64,000 nt of DNA. It comes from Anastrepha obliqua (taxonomy: Eukaryota > Arthropoda > Insecta > Diptera > Tephritidae). Positions within the stretch are counted from its first letter, which is position 1, and every line of letters starts with the position of its first letter. Of the stretch, positions 1 to 10,631 are shown piece by piece. A model generated the notes under the pieces. The model saw only the letters and a program-made list of their open reading frames with translations, did not search any database and was not told the origin of the DNA. A program made the position numbers and the translations under genes. The stretch covers positions 164,860,792 to 164,924,791 of the forward strand of contig NC_072892.1 of NCBI RefSeq assembly GCF_027943255.1, given 5' to 3'.

Positions 1-172
1 TTTCGCTTGCAGTTCATTCAAGGTAACGGCAATGAGCAAGGTAACGACAAATGAGCAACGTAACGACAAATAAGCAAGGTAACGATAAATGAGCAAGGTA
101 ACACTAATGAGCAAGGTAACGACACATTTTTTCGTGCGTGCAGCCGGCTAAATCGAATTATAAGACGTTATC
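1..172 (+). repeat. Left inverted arm of a foldback-like element, with internal tandem repeats
   Basis: The arm holds about six units of an 18-19 bp motif (consensus GCAAGGTAACGACAAATGA) followed by about 50 bp of unique sequence ending near 172. The same unique block and repeat units occur in reverse complement at 3424-3555. Long inverted arms containing tandem repeats are typical of Foldback/Galileo-type DNA transposons. The arm runs off the window edge, so its outer terminus cannot be defined. Confidence 0.75.
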
Positions 173-175
173 GTG

Positions 176-835
176 AAAATTGAAATTTGAATAGGCCGAG
201 CCAAGGAGCACCAAATCGGTAAATATCCTCCAGTTTTAGAAAACGAATATTACTCATTCTCATGACATCAGAACCGTGCTCTAGCAAAGGCAGGACACTC
301 ACAGAGAAAGTGTTCAGTGCTATCCGACTCCTTCAAGCAAGACAGGCACATTGGGTCCTCAATGATTCCAATGGTGGTCATATGGGTTGTGTCCTGTAAT
401 AATACCGACCATCAACAGAACGTCTTTCCTTACAAGTTTTAGTAGAAAGTTTGACAGTTTTCTGTTCGGACTTGTCACAAAACACTTTGCACTTTTGCAG
501 CGTTCTAGACCAGACCATCGCACAATCGCTGATCCAATTCATGATTACTGCAGAACTGATTCCAATTATTGGCTCTGGCCTTTGTTGGGGAACCTCTGAT
601 ACACGGTTGACCAATTTATCGGCAATTTCGTTTCCTTAAACACCGGAGTGTCTGCCTTGCGACAGAATTAAGCTTCTTGTTACATTCTTGAACAACCTTT
701 GATATTTTCTTCACGTTCTTCTGGGCCTTCAGTGCAGCCTGACTGTCACTGAAAACTCCAAGCTTACGTACTAAATGGCAACTAGTAAAATATTCTACAA
801 TTCTTCCTCTCTCATAATTGCCACACTGCATTCTT
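176..835 (-). pseudogene. Jockey-like LINE, RNase H and 3' end fragment
   Basis: On the minus strand the segment 831-616 encodes VFSDSQAALKA, the middle motif of a retrotransposon RNase H domain. Segment 614-378 encodes EPIIGISSAVIMNWIS, which recurs almost exactly in the longer LINE at 41640-43290. The 3' end near 176 shares its last bases (AAATTTGAATAGGCCGAGCC-like) with the end at 41650. Relative to the longer copy there are internal deletions, including the GHSGVQ region and much of the C-terminal zinc knuckle, plus frameshifts. It is a dead 5'-truncated copy. Confidence 0.8.
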
Positions 836-3423
836 GTTTTTTCTTGGCTGCTGCCTGGTGTAATTAATTTTTTATTACATTACCACTACATTCAATTAAT
901 TATAATGAAGAAAAATTAATTTTCACTTCACATGATGAGACACAAACAAAGCTCCACAATTTTTACTGCTAGTGGAACCTAAAATTTCCTACTCTACGAC
1001 ATGCCTGTTATTGAGATTCCTCTCAGCTGCATAGTCGCGTGATTGTTTAAATATTTAAATCTATTAAAATGTTCACTCTTCACTAAAATACGCACTCATA
1101 TCTACAAAAAATCTTTAATTAAAAATCCCAAGTGAGGTGGACGTGCTACTTATTTATGTATGCGTGTAAAATGCATACTCACATCCAGACCTACATGCAT
1201 AAGTAGCTGATAGAGTAAACTGAAGCGTAGAAAGGATGAACGGACGGAAGAGTAAAGTAAAAAGCACAATAATGAAATATTTATTAAACAACACTGAACT
1301 AGAACAACTGCACAGGTGAAGTGAAACAAGAAATGCCAAAATGGGGTATTGGAATGAATAAAGCTGTCTCACGGCATAAGAATCAACAGCATGCCAGAGT
1401 AGTCATCTCTCTGCAGAATACAGTAATGAGCGCAAGTGCCATTTAACGGAAGTATACTCTTGAATGTGAGTAAAAAATAATAACAACTTGTCGATAAATA
1501 TTTATTATATTTAAGTGAGAATAAAATGAAAATGAAATGCGTCAATTAATGGACATAAGTCAACTTATTCTGTAGCGGGCAGGCCGTAGCGAGTGTAAGT
1601 CAGATTGTGTAAGTCAGAGTGCTACAGATTGAGAAGAGTTGACGGCAGTAACAAAAGCTACTCCATTAAATGACTATAAAACCATGAAAACAAATATCTT
1701 TATTGTTACTGCTGCTACCGCAATCAGTGAGACGGCAGTAGTCCAATGTGCAATAACTGCATTTACTCGCACAAGCTTACGCGCATATATATATACATAT
1801 ATGTGTGTGTGTATGCAGGTGTGCACGTATGCAGATTGAAATATTATTGTAAACATATGCAGCAATAAAGGCTGCAGACACAAGCAAAAGTAAAAATTGT
1901 ATGCCGGCATTTCCGTGATTTTTGTTGTTTATTTTTCTTTTGTTCGCTTCAACTTTTCATAATTTTGTGCTCGTTCAGAGTACACCACTCCAGGCTAATG
2001 AGATTTAAAGATGCGGTTGGTCAACTAATTGCCCAGCACGGCTTGCCGAAGCGACTTAACGCTCGAACGAAAAAAAATTAATATAAAAACTTTAAAATTT
2101 AATTTTAATTGCATTAAATTTTGCAGCTCTTTTTTAGCAAACAATTTACTTCACTTAAAAAGCTCTTCAGCGGAAAATTCAACTTTTTCTCGGGATAAGT
2201 GTGCACTGAAATGAGTTGCGTGCAACCTTCAGCTCAGCACCGTGCAGGGCGAACAAGCGTCAACGACTATTTAGCTGTTGCATGCTGATTACGGTGGCAA
2301 AGGTACATCCTGATTGGAATATTTTGAAGCGGATGCTTGCAGTATTTTAATGTAAACGCAGCTAAATTGCGGAAAATCACGCAACATGGAAATGTTTCTT
2401 TTTTTCCCATGCATATTCATCCATATCTAATTGCATTTAATAAATCAGACACCCCACATACCGGGTGGTTCAGGAGAATTAGTTTTAAAAATTAAAAATA
2501 AGTAGGAAAACTAAGCTTTCATTCCTTAAAAAACTAGAAAACTTTTCTTCATGCAGCCATGCAACACTCAACATGGAAATAGCTATGCAATATTTTCCAG
2601 CGTTTTTCAAGCGTAGGGTGACTCACGCATTTCGTTCTGCGAAGCTATAACACTGACTGACAGATAAAATGTTGAACCAGAAAACCTGTCAGTGTCAAGA
2701 TAACACTTGATTCAAAAAGATACCAGGGAGTATGCACCAAAGCATTTTATAAATACCTTCACAGCATTTGTGTGGCAAGGGAAGAGAAATATGAATATTA
2801 GGACGAGTCAATTTGTTCTTGAAAAATATAACAGACTTTGTTTCAGCGACTAAAATACTTTTCCAATCGCAATTTTGAATTTTCTGAATTTTTTCAATGG
2901 AACAATTTTTTTTTCTTCATTCGACAAGTAGTTACAATGTTAATGACTAGTTAATATTAGTAACTAACGAACAATTTTTTAGAGTTTCGCGTTTTATAGA
3001 TGTGTTATGATGCTCTGCACACTCGTTACAGAGTCGAAGTGAAGTGCCGCGGCTTTTTACGGTTCAGTCTCACTGTAAACTCATTTCGATCGGTGAGAGA
3101 GCCTCTTCATTTACGATATGGCATATTTTGTATTACCGCAGCAATTGGCTCAATATCAAAATCACGATATAATATCGAGATCGCTACTACGTACGCACCA
3201 AGGCGCGTTAACAGCACATCTCAAAACTTTGTTTTGAAACCTTTATATTTCCAAGGTATTGCTGGTGCTTGAGCAACCCCATAGTTGGATTCTATATGTC
3301 CATATTGATTTGAGCATTTGGTTATATGGCAATACTTTATTGTATACGGATAAAGCAACTCACATGCCCATAAGCCAGCTTATGTATTGGTATTTCATAT
3401 CCAACTCTTCATTTTGACTTGAT
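836..3423. other. Non-coding interior of the foldback-like element
   Basis: AT-rich sequence with no recognised gene. It contains an AT/GT microsatellite at about 1789-1830. Open frames here are short and low in complexity. Confidence 0.5.
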
Positions 3424-3555
3424 AACGTCTTATAACTCGATTTAGCCGGCTGCACGCACGAAAAAATGTGTCGTTATCTTGCTCATTCGTCATTATCTTG
3501 CTCAATGGTCGTTATCTTGCTCATGGTCGTTACCTTGCTTGAACTGCAAGCGAGA
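3424..3555 (-). repeat. Right inverted arm of the foldback-like element
   Basis: Reverse complement of the 1-172 arm: the unique block (TTAGCCGGCTGCACGCACG inside it) is at 3424-3472, followed by four GTTATCTTGCTCA-type units. The left arm has six units, so the arms differ in repeat number. Similarity continues to GAACTGCAAGCGA at about 3541-3553. Confidence 0.75.
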
Positions 3556-3957
3556 GCGCGGAACGAACGACAAAGAGGCACAATCGGCCCTATTTCTCTG
3601 TTGAGAATAGGACGATGATAGGAAAAGTAGGAAATGGACGGGGGTGTTTCGAGTGTAATGTTTCTTGCAAAAGGCAAATCGATGATGTTGCTTCTTAGTG
3701 TTGTTGACTTATGTTGTCTGATGCACAATCGAAATTGAACATATCTTTCATGAATTTGATAAATGTTTCGTAATTTTTCACGTTTGTGTAAATGTAACTT
3801 GACCTATTCCATTGCGATTCCATTTACCTCCTTCTCTGTATCCATACAAAATATCTATCAAACAAATGAAATTAAAATTTTCTTTTGAAAAATGCAACCA
3901 TTCCATCAGTATTTTCTTATGACGTTGTCACGTTAAACTATCGTCAGTAAACCGACT
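3556..3957. other. No gene recognised
   Basis: Non-coding sequence between the foldback arm and a LINE fragment. I saw no repeat or regulatory feature that I can support. Confidence 0.4.
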
Positions 3958-4310
3958 TTACAGACAACCTCTTTTTTTAACATGTTCGTTCCAAAAAAGT
4001 GTAGCATCTAAGGTCATACCCAGATATTTAGCGGTGTTGTGATGTAGGATTTGCACTTCGTTTTTGTACAAAGGGAGGTATCTGATGTTGTTGTAGGTAA
4101 AGTAGATATGTATTGATTTTGTTTTATTTAATTTTATGCACAATTTTGTTGTCCATTCAGGAATGTTTTTGAGGTGACGTTCCAGTTTTTTAATTGATTT
4201 GGACAGCGTTTTACCAACCGGCAAAAGTTAAGTCGCTAGAAAAAAGTAGGTAAAGGTTGTTCCCCAATATCCTTCCCTGTGGAACGCCAGCTTTAATTTC
4301 TTTGAGTGCG
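3958..4310 (-). pseudogene. Non-LTR reverse transcriptase fragment (thumb region)
   Basis: The minus-strand frame gives TKSIHIYFTYNN and then KYLGMTLDATLFWNEHVKKR, the conserved block after the catalytic palm in Jockey/I-type reverse transcriptases. Just upstream (about 4310-4260) another frame reads AGVPQGRILG, the RT motif B signature. The YADD region between them is lost and the frame is shifted, so this is a short dead remnant. Confidence 0.75.
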
Positions 4311-4413
4311 GTGTATGTATGTATTTGATTCAAAAAATGTGATCTGACGAATATTATATGATTTTAGTAAGTTGTGATATCTGATGAAATGAAGATTTAA
4401 CTCAACTCAGAAA

Positions 4414-4933
4414 ATGACAAGAGAAATCTCCAACATCTGCTACAAACACAAGTACTTCAAACCCTACAAAGATTGCCTTAGGGAATTCAAGAAAGCAATC
4501 AAAGAGGCTCAGACAGAGGCGTTTCCACGACAGTCGGTTCTACGTCACCGAAACGACCCGGATTTATATCCGCGCAAGGACTGTTACTCCAGCAGCATTC
4601 CCCGTATGTATGTATGGTGAATGTTTATACTGCTACAACACCAACGACAGCTCATACAGAGGCTTGGAGATATTTTTTTAGCTCAATCGAATCAACCAAA
4701 GATACGACCAGACTAGGTAAGCTCTTATCCAAAGAATACTCCTCGGCCGATACACATTTCCCACGTAAGACAGAATATATTGAGAACAATAGTAACAGTG
4801 TTCAAATGAGCCACCTCTCATCCAATACAATCAACCACATCATATCCCAAGATAGAACTCTATGGGCAATGAAAAACTTTGAGCCAGATTCTCCAAATTT
4901 CTGTGAGGTCTTCGACAGGTCATGCCCTCCAAT
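4414..4933 (+). pseudogene. LINE pre-RT region fragment, split by a short insertion
   Basis: The part before the insertion reads FKKAIKEAQTEA and the part after it reads AWRYFFSSIESTKDTTRLGK. Together they match the region ahead of the reverse transcriptase in R1/LOA/Jockey-type LINEs (a KAQR.SWR.FC.SIE.T pattern). Removing the insert at 4521-4655 and one copy of its target duplication restores the frame across the site. It ends near 4933, where a minus-strand mariner remnant begins. Confidence 0.7.
4521..4655 (-). mobile_element. Short 135-bp insertion with 8-bp target duplication
   Basis: The insert is flanked by ACAGAGGC at 4513-4520 and 4656-4663. In reverse complement it begins near a GTTGTTGGTGTTGTAGCAG-like run and ends in TCGTGGAAAC. 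The TTGTTG..TAGCAG motif recurs at about 14588 and 25560, so this belongs to a dispersed short repeat family. I see no polymerase III boxes in it. Confidence 0.7.
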
Positions 4934-5700
4934 TCAGAACACAAACTGATTGTAGCCCAATGGACTCAGATATGGACTTCGAGACGGCCAATCATCTGCG
5001 GCTATGAACCCAGTACTGTTTTTTAGCCACTGCTGAGTGGTTTTTGCCGTATGGGCCCGAACGGAATCTAGCTGGAAGATCCAACGCTCTCCATTGAAGA
5101 GGGTATTGCTCAACTGCTTCACCACGACTTCAAAAAAATATCCTCCTGGTACACTTTGGCCCCAGTCTTACACCCTTTTCGCAGAAATTAAGCGATGTAA
5201 CGTCTTGACAAGGCACTCTCCACCAAACCATTACTGAGGCTGGATGATGGCCAAGCTGAACTCTGGAAGTCTTGGAACAACATTTTTTGCGTCTTTAGAA
5301 GTTTGAACATAGATTTTAGGTTTTGCTTATTAAAAACGTATTCAACAGTGAAAATTTTCTCATCTGTGAAAAGAATATTTTCTTGGCTATTGACCGCGTG
5401 CCACCGAAGAAGCTGCTTGCAACTGTCCGCGCATTGTCAAAAGATGACCAATTGAGCGTCGAAAAGCTTTCACGTGGAGAACATCTCTAATTAGTCTTGG
5501 CATGAAACCGGTGGTTGTATTCTTTTCCTTGGATATGATTTTCTGCTGGCTCAGGAGATTTATGCGAATTCCTTCTCTAACGGCTTTTATGGCTGTACTG
5601 GTTCGAACCACGCTAGGACGACTACCTCCTTTTCTGTCTGTCACTTGAGACATTTGGGAAAAACAATTGCTTGTGCGGTAAGCAAACATTCTCGAAATAT
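4934..5700 (-). pseudogene. Tc1/mariner superfamily transposase remnant
   Basis: Read on the minus strand, 5689-5387 encodes the N-terminal helix-turn-helix part (SRPSVVRTSTAIKAVREGIR and LIRDVLHVKAFRRS). It is followed by ENILFTDEKIFTVE, which holds the first catalytic Asp, at about 5395-5350. Segment 5125-4934 holds the second catalytic block (QLDSVRAHTAKTTQQWLKN) and a WPSRSPYLSPLGYN block where the family normally has YSPDLNPLDY. Several stops and frame changes separate the parts. No terminal inverted repeats were identified. Confidence 0.85.
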
Positions 5701-5784
5701 CAAGATTGTATATGGATTGGGACTAGAAAGGTATAAATCAATATCTCGTGATACTGCCAAGTGGCCTGTATTACCCAAGTTTTT

Positions 5785-6045
5785 AAAAATAATAATAATT
5801 AGCGGTTACAGCCTTTGTTGAACATTTGTTGTCCTCCTCCTGTTTGTGGTACGCGTATTGATGTTTTTCCCCAAATGGAGGGACCAACAGTTTTAAGTCG
5901 ACTCCGAACGGCAGATTAATTTTTATTTCTGCCTTTTCATGGCAGAAATATATTCGGAGGTTTGTAATGGTCTACCGAGGACCGATCGCTATTACATAGA
6001 AAAACTTTTCGTATCCTTTGGTTTTCATGCCCGGGGATAGTAGTA
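5785..6045 (-). mobile_element. tRNA-derived SINE copy, 5' truncated
   Basis: The reverse complement carries the body of the common tephritid-type SINE, including a GCCGTTCGGAGTCGACTT-like block and a TGGTCCCTCCATTTG-like block. It has an A/T-rich TAATAATTATTATT tail at the low-coordinate end. The tRNA-like head with A and B boxes is missing at the high end. Sister copies are at 22085-22265, 54645-54848 and 59490-60426. Confidence 0.75.
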
Positions 6046-6848
6046 ACGCACCAGTCCATTTCTATAGAGTCATGATAATTTTTTATTTTAATCTTTTATT
6101 TATTTAGTAAAAATAGCGAAATAAAGAAGACAAATTCAAATTAATTTGCAACGATTTATACGAGTTAAAATTTCATATAAACTACACGACCAACTCTAAT
6201 GCATTGTAAAGCATACATGCAACAACAACAACAACAAAATCAAAGTGCATGTTAATGCACGCGCGCAAATACTTCACTTGTCAGCTTGACTGATACAGCT
6301 TCGGCTTCCTTTACCTTCGCCATTTTTCTCTTTTTCTACGCTTCGTCTTTAAATTGCACGCAAGTGCCTGCCTACCTACCTACCTACTTACCTCCTTACC
6401 TACATATGTTTGTATTTACGAGTGTGTGCAGCTTGATAGCATCGCTTTGTCGTATTGAAGCACTTCAGCGCATCCTTTGCAGTTGCTGCCAAATGCTTTC
6501 GCTTTGCGTGCTCTAACTTGGAATGCTCGCATACTCGCTATTCATTCACCTTCTCGCTTTGAATAATGATGCTCGAGTATGAAACGCAATTGCGGAAGTT
6601 ACGCACATAAAACATTTTGTTGTTGCATGCAACTATTTGATGCTGCAAAACAGTTTTATTTTGAATTTTCAGTTTCACTCCGCTTTTGGTATTCGTTGCT
6701 CGGAAAATGTATGTGAATGGAAATTCGTGCTAACGAAATATCTACCCCATACATATTAAATTACAAGTATTTCTATTCATTTAGAGTGTAGTGGCGCCAC
6801 ACCCACCATCCGTACTGTCATACCGAACTTTCCTACTTACGAGGAGGG
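6046..6848. other. Non-coding sequence upstream of the candidate promoter
   Basis: Contains a CAACAACAACAACAA run at about 6222 and an ACCT microsatellite at 6361-6405. No gene was recognised. Some of it may be the upstream region of the promoter at 6849. Confidence 0.4.
6361..6405 (+). repeat. ACCT tetranucleotide microsatellite
   Basis: Interrupted run of CTAC/CTTAC units (CCTACCTACCTACCTACTTA and on). Confidence 0.85.
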
Positions 6849-6887
6849 TATAAAAGTGCTCCGAATTAATGCCGTTGATTCAGTGGC
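6849..6887 (+). promoter_or_regulatory. Candidate core promoter: TATA box plus initiator
   Basis: TATAAAAG at 6849-6856 is followed 31 bases downstream by TTCAGTG at 6879-6885, a good match to the arthropod initiator TCAGTY, placing +1 at about 6882. The spacing is canonical. A well-placed start codon and splice donor follow within 110 bases, which supports a real promoter. Nothing here is shared with the transposons in the window. Confidence 0.65.
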
Positions 6888-6954
6888 ACTAATAGAATGC
6901 TGGCGTAGGCAACTTGGAGAGGTGCCCCAGCGTTAATTCACACTTTGTGCTAAA

Positions 6955-6981
6955 ATGTTGCCACTTTTCCTAAAGCGAAAG
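6955..6981 (+). CDS. Candidate first coding exon of an unidentified gene (9 codons)
   Basis: An ATG at 6955 in a CTAAAATG context lies 73 bases after the predicted transcription start. It opens MLPLFLKRK and runs directly into GTAAGT at 6982-6987, a consensus 5' splice site, giving a phase-0 junction. TATA-driven genes with a tiny first coding exon are common among insect secreted and cuticular protein genes, but nine residues do not identify a family. From about 7290 onward the putative intron is filled by LINE and SINE debris. I found no convincing second exon in the window. The alternatives are an exon orphaned by rearrangement or chance alignment of three signals. Confidence 0.5.
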
Positions 6982-7289
6982 GTAAGTTATTTTGATTCGT
7001 AAATAAGTTGTTTTTTTTTTTTTTTGGTGGGTGAGATAGGGTTCCAAATGCCCTCGCACTTACAGCAACCGTCGGCTACTGCGTCGTGTGCTGTTTCCAC
7101 TAAAACGGTCCCTCCTCTCCTTCTAGGAAGACTCCCTTCCCGGAACTGCTTTCATTATTACTTCGGGAGGGCCCCGAACGGCATTCATATAAAAACAATT
7201 CTATTCACCCATGTCTGGGTCCATCATATTTGTAGCCACCTTTCATACCATAGGCTCGTCTTCTTGTGTCTCTGTCTGTGCGGCTTCAT

Positions 7290-7545
7290 TACCTGTGATG
7301 TTCCCGTCATGCCCGATCGATTGTCGCAGACTGTCCTGTCATTAAGTAGAAGGGACTGTAGGCAGCCGGTTGGACTGATGGTGGGCCAATCTCTGTGGGC
7401 GAAGCACATGGAAAAGGTAGGCAGCTCAGACAGTGTACTCTGCCCAGCTTTTGAAGAGGAGGATGAGACGGTGGACTACTTTCTGTGCGTCTGCCCGGAC
7501 ATCGCTCGAACCTGGCTTGAGGTATTTGGCACTGTGTGTTAAGGA
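7290..7545 (+). pseudogene. LINE C-terminal zinc-knuckle fragment
   Basis: The plus-strand frame reads DRLSQTVLSLSRRDCRQPVG, then MVGQSLWAKHMEKVG, then CPAFEEEDETVDYFLCVCP, the cysteine-rich C-terminal tail of Jockey-type LINEs. The first cysteine pair is reduced (LCPAF where CPVC is usual). The same tail type appears at 42137-41778 on the minus strand. It ends at a stop at 7542. Confidence 0.8.
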
Positions 7546-7828
7546 GCGACACCTTAGCTCCTTGGCACCACAACATCCACTTAGATTTCATGATTTCAAC
7601 TTAGATTACTTTCATAGCCAAAAATTCTGGCATGGCGAGTTAATAAACTCACAACCCAGCTGCAAAATTATGGCCCGAAATCAACCACCAATGTAAAATT
7701 ATTTCTGACCATAATCACCCTTTTCACAGATCTCTCTATCCGCAAACTAGAGTTTGACGCCATAGCGCAGAACCAAACGAGTAAACTCCTGTAAGGAAGA
7801 GATTACCTCTCTTGGGTGTGCAGGTAAC

Positions 7829-8280
7829 ATTTCTCTGATCTGGGTTCCAGGACATAGAAACATAGAGGGAAATGAAATTGCTGATGAGCTTGCCAGGAAG
7901 GGAACTGAATTGGCCTCAGAGACCTCCTACCCGGGCATCGGCGTACCCCAGACAGTTGTTAAAGGGGAACTGCACAAATTATTTTTCAGAAAAGCGCAGA
8001 AAAGATGGAGCTACATTTCTGCATGTGCTATTTCGAAAACCCTTCAGCCCTAGTACAATATACGGAGAGCTCAGAAAGTCCTTCGGACTCCTCGCCATTC
8101 AATTTCCAAACTCGTAGCTGTATTTATGGCGTCAGGCTCAATTTTAGGCTACCTTAGCACTGCAGTGTTTCCCAAACAGAGGTAGTTGGAATCTAAGAAG
8201 CAGTAGATTGGTTGCTTACTTCTGTAATAACTTCAATAGAGGTAAATATTTACTCCGACAGCCAAGCAGCAACTAACCTG
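7829..8280 (+). pseudogene. LINE RNase H fragments in scrambled order
   Basis: At 7829-7990 the plus strand reads LIWVPGHRNIEGNEIADELA, the C-terminal part of an RNase H domain, continuing to FRKAQKRWSYISACAISKTL-like sequence. At about 8242-8275 another frame reads VNIYSDSQAATN, the earlier motif of the same domain, now lying downstream. The same family occurs at 48190-48805. The order shows two fragments or a rearranged copy rather than one truncated insertion. Confidence 0.7.
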
Positions 8281-8590
8281 GGCTGATGGTTGGTGTGTTC
8301 ATGATTATTTGGGGAATGTATGATTTCTCTCTCGACTTCATCCGATATCAGGCTCATTTTGGTTCCCGGTCGCAGTGGTATAGTGAGAAACTGCTGGTTT
8401 GATGATCTGGCTAGACAGGAAACCTCGGAGATATCTCTACCGTGAAATGAGAGGATTGGGGCTCCCTTTACAACTTGTAGTCTGCTCCTGGAAAGATGCC
8501 TGGAAGATGGGGGCATTCATCTCAGCACCTTCTCTCCAACTGTCCTGCTCTGGCCGGGCAAAGTTTTAGGCTTAAAACGTTTTTGTTACA
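8281..8590. other. Unassigned sequence between LINE pieces
   Basis: No feature was recognised with confidence. It may be further degraded LINE sequence. Confidence 0.3.
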
Positions 8591-8599
8591 CCTGCGGAT

Positions 8600-9021
8600 A
8601 TTTGTTCTTCCTTGTTAACTCCTCTCGGGAGCATAGCGCCTCAACAAGACTCTTCCATCATACACGATTCTGTGCTGTTTTGCAGCGTCCCCTAAGATGT
8701 CGGCATCTGCTAGTTCGACCAGCATCGACCTTCTCCTAGTGTTTTTTGGTCGACCGCAACCTAACCTCTGCTTCCTTGCGGTTTCCAGTCCAGTGTCATT
8801 CTCATGATGCTATCTCGTGGTTTTTTCAATGTGTGACCTATCCATCGCCACTTTCTGTGTTTGATTTGCCATTAGATGGGTTCCTTATTTTTCCTTATGC
8901 ACTCCTCTCGAGAGCATAGAACCTCGACAAGACTCAGTGTTGCGTTGGTTTCGTTAATCTCGATTTTATTTTTGATTTCTGACTGGATACGTAATTAGCC
9001 TGCCGCTACCAGTCCTAAGTA
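8600..9021 (-). pseudogene. RTE/BovB-like LINE C-terminal fragments, two pieces
   Basis: Reverse-complement translation of 8870-8612 gives GHTLKKPRDSIMRMTLDW and then STKNTRRRSMLVELADAD, matching the WIGHTLRKP..I.R.ALDWNPQG...RP..TWRR C-terminus of RTE-like LINEs. It ends in YAPERS, next to the CTCTCGGGAGCATAG motif. A second piece at 8895-9021 repeats that motif and continues as a different 3' extension, also seen at 38108-38218. A related copy is at 25318-25545. Confidence 0.65.
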
Positions 9022-9455
9022 GTGGAAATGCTCACCTGGCGTTGCTTAGGAACAACGCCTTCTTACTGCTTGAAGCGCCATCTGTGTGTCACATTTTTCT
9101 GGCAGAAGGATCGCACAGAGGGTTAAGGACTTCACTAAATTTGGTGTGTCTGCGCTATTACCGCGATCGCGCCACTGTAGCAATGTGTAACTGTGTGTTT
9201 TTTTTTGTTTTTGCTTGTTTTAGCAGCCACGATGCAAGTAATGCGTTGACTTTTGTGCTGCAGTAAGGATGGAAAGGATACGTTTTTTGGGGTTGAGGAA
9301 TGGAATTTGAGGATGTTTTTTGTTTTTTTTCTTGTTTTTAGAAACAGGGAAAGTAGGTAAATTTGGAGTAGTGCGAGGACCGTTCTCTACGTGGGATTCG
9401 AACCCACAACCTCTGGGATGGCAGGCTAGTGCACTTACGCTAGACTACCGAGGCC
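9022..9455 (-). mobile_element. tRNA-derived SINE, full-length copy (family 2)
   Basis: On the minus strand the 5' head (9455-9385) contains TAGTCTAGCGTAA, resembling a polymerase III A box, and GGTTCGAATCC at 9404-9394, a perfect B box. The body then runs to about 9022. An inverted copy without the tRNA-like head is at 15695-16016. The spacing of the boxes and GTGGGTTCGAATCCCAC arm are tRNA-like, but no CCA-ready acceptor stem closes, so it is a SINE and not a tRNA gene. Confidence 0.8.
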
Positions 9456-10631
9456 ACACGACGGTGGGATATAGAAGGTTTAAATATCACACACCTGTTA
9501 GATTTCATCAAAAGCTTAAAACGGTTACGGCAATTGTAATCACTCATTGTCTAGTCGTTAACTCCCTCTAATCCAATGCCTTTTTTTCTCTTTCTCGCTA
9601 TTTTGTTCTTCTTCATCTGTTTTTCCAGCGTTTGGTATCACAATGTCCAAGTGTAAGAGCCCCATGTAGTCAGTTATCCTAATCTAATCTATATATGCAG
9701 AATTATTTCCTCGATCATAACAAAAAAAAAAATCTAAACCTCCGAAAGTCTCAAGCAAAAGTTTCAATAAAAAACTACACATTTATTTTTAAACAAAATA
9801 TTCTTCTACTACTTCCCACTTCATATCTCATCGTTTATAAGATTTGATGAAAAGGAAAATCAAGCTCAGAGCCATTCACGATTTCATGCCTTCCTATACA
9901 AGTATATAAGTACGAAATTCCCATTCAAAAGCAATAAATTGTGAAGTTTGTGATGTTGCGATGCACAACAAAAACCATCTAAAACTTCCTAATGCCCATA
10001 GCGGCTTCACTCATATTTTCACCGCTTCACAACAACTTTGTGCCACTAATGAGTTTTTCGCATAATTTTCCAATCCACCGCATCGCATTGATTTTGTGTA
10101 CTCAAATCGGTATTTGTCGTAAATGAGCATTGTGCCAGCGATCAATTGCGATGACAGTACTGAATGCCATATAGCGGTAAATTGGCATTTCATACAATTC
10201 ACCCCAAGAGAAATATCTGTTATGGTTTCGCCCCCGTCCCCTCAAACATTCTCAGTTAGAGTTTGTGGAAGGGGGTATTTGGAATCGTGGGTTGAGCTAC
10301 AAATGCATTCGAATATTCACTAATGGGTGTATTAGTGTGCGTATGCCATTGTGGAAATAGAAATTCGTTATTATGGGCTGGACGTTATTGCTTGGTGAAA
10401 TTATTTTAAAAAATTAAAACTCTTGAACTTTTTGCTACTTTTCGAAATTATCGATGTTACCGTAGATGTATATTAAGAAGAAAAAGATGAGGAAGGTATA
10501 CATATATCTGTGCTGAAAAGGAAATCCCCATGGCAATAAAAGTCGTATTTCTACTAATTTCTGATTCTCTATAGGGAAAGTTTAAATCTGTGGTCTTTTT
10601 CGGCCTGCTACTTGGGGTGGAGTTTCATTGT
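9456..10631. other. No gene recognised
   Basis: AT-rich, non-coding sequence without recognised element termini. Confidence 0.4.

Larger units (their letters stand above)
1..3555. mobile_element. Foldback-like composite element (partial at window start)
   Basis: The element is defined by the inverted arms at 1-172 and 3424-3555. It encloses about 3.25 kb containing a minus-strand LINE fragment at 176-835 and otherwise AT-rich non-coding sequence. No transposase was recognised between the arms, so it looks non-autonomous. The association of the arms as one element rests on their inverted pairing; two independent insertions in opposite orientation is the alternative. Confidence 0.5.

Noticed and set aside
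1674..1910. Minus-strand open frame of 78 codons
   Set aside because: Low-complexity translation of a CATA/GTGT microsatellite.
7024..7290. Upstream half of the 172-codon plus-strand open frame as part of a protein
   Set aside because: Only the last third matches a LINE tail; the N-terminal part has no recognisable motif and begins after a T run.
9385..9455. Possible tRNA gene on the minus strand with perfect B box
   Set aside because: The body continues as a repeat also present at 15695, and no full cloverleaf can be drawn.
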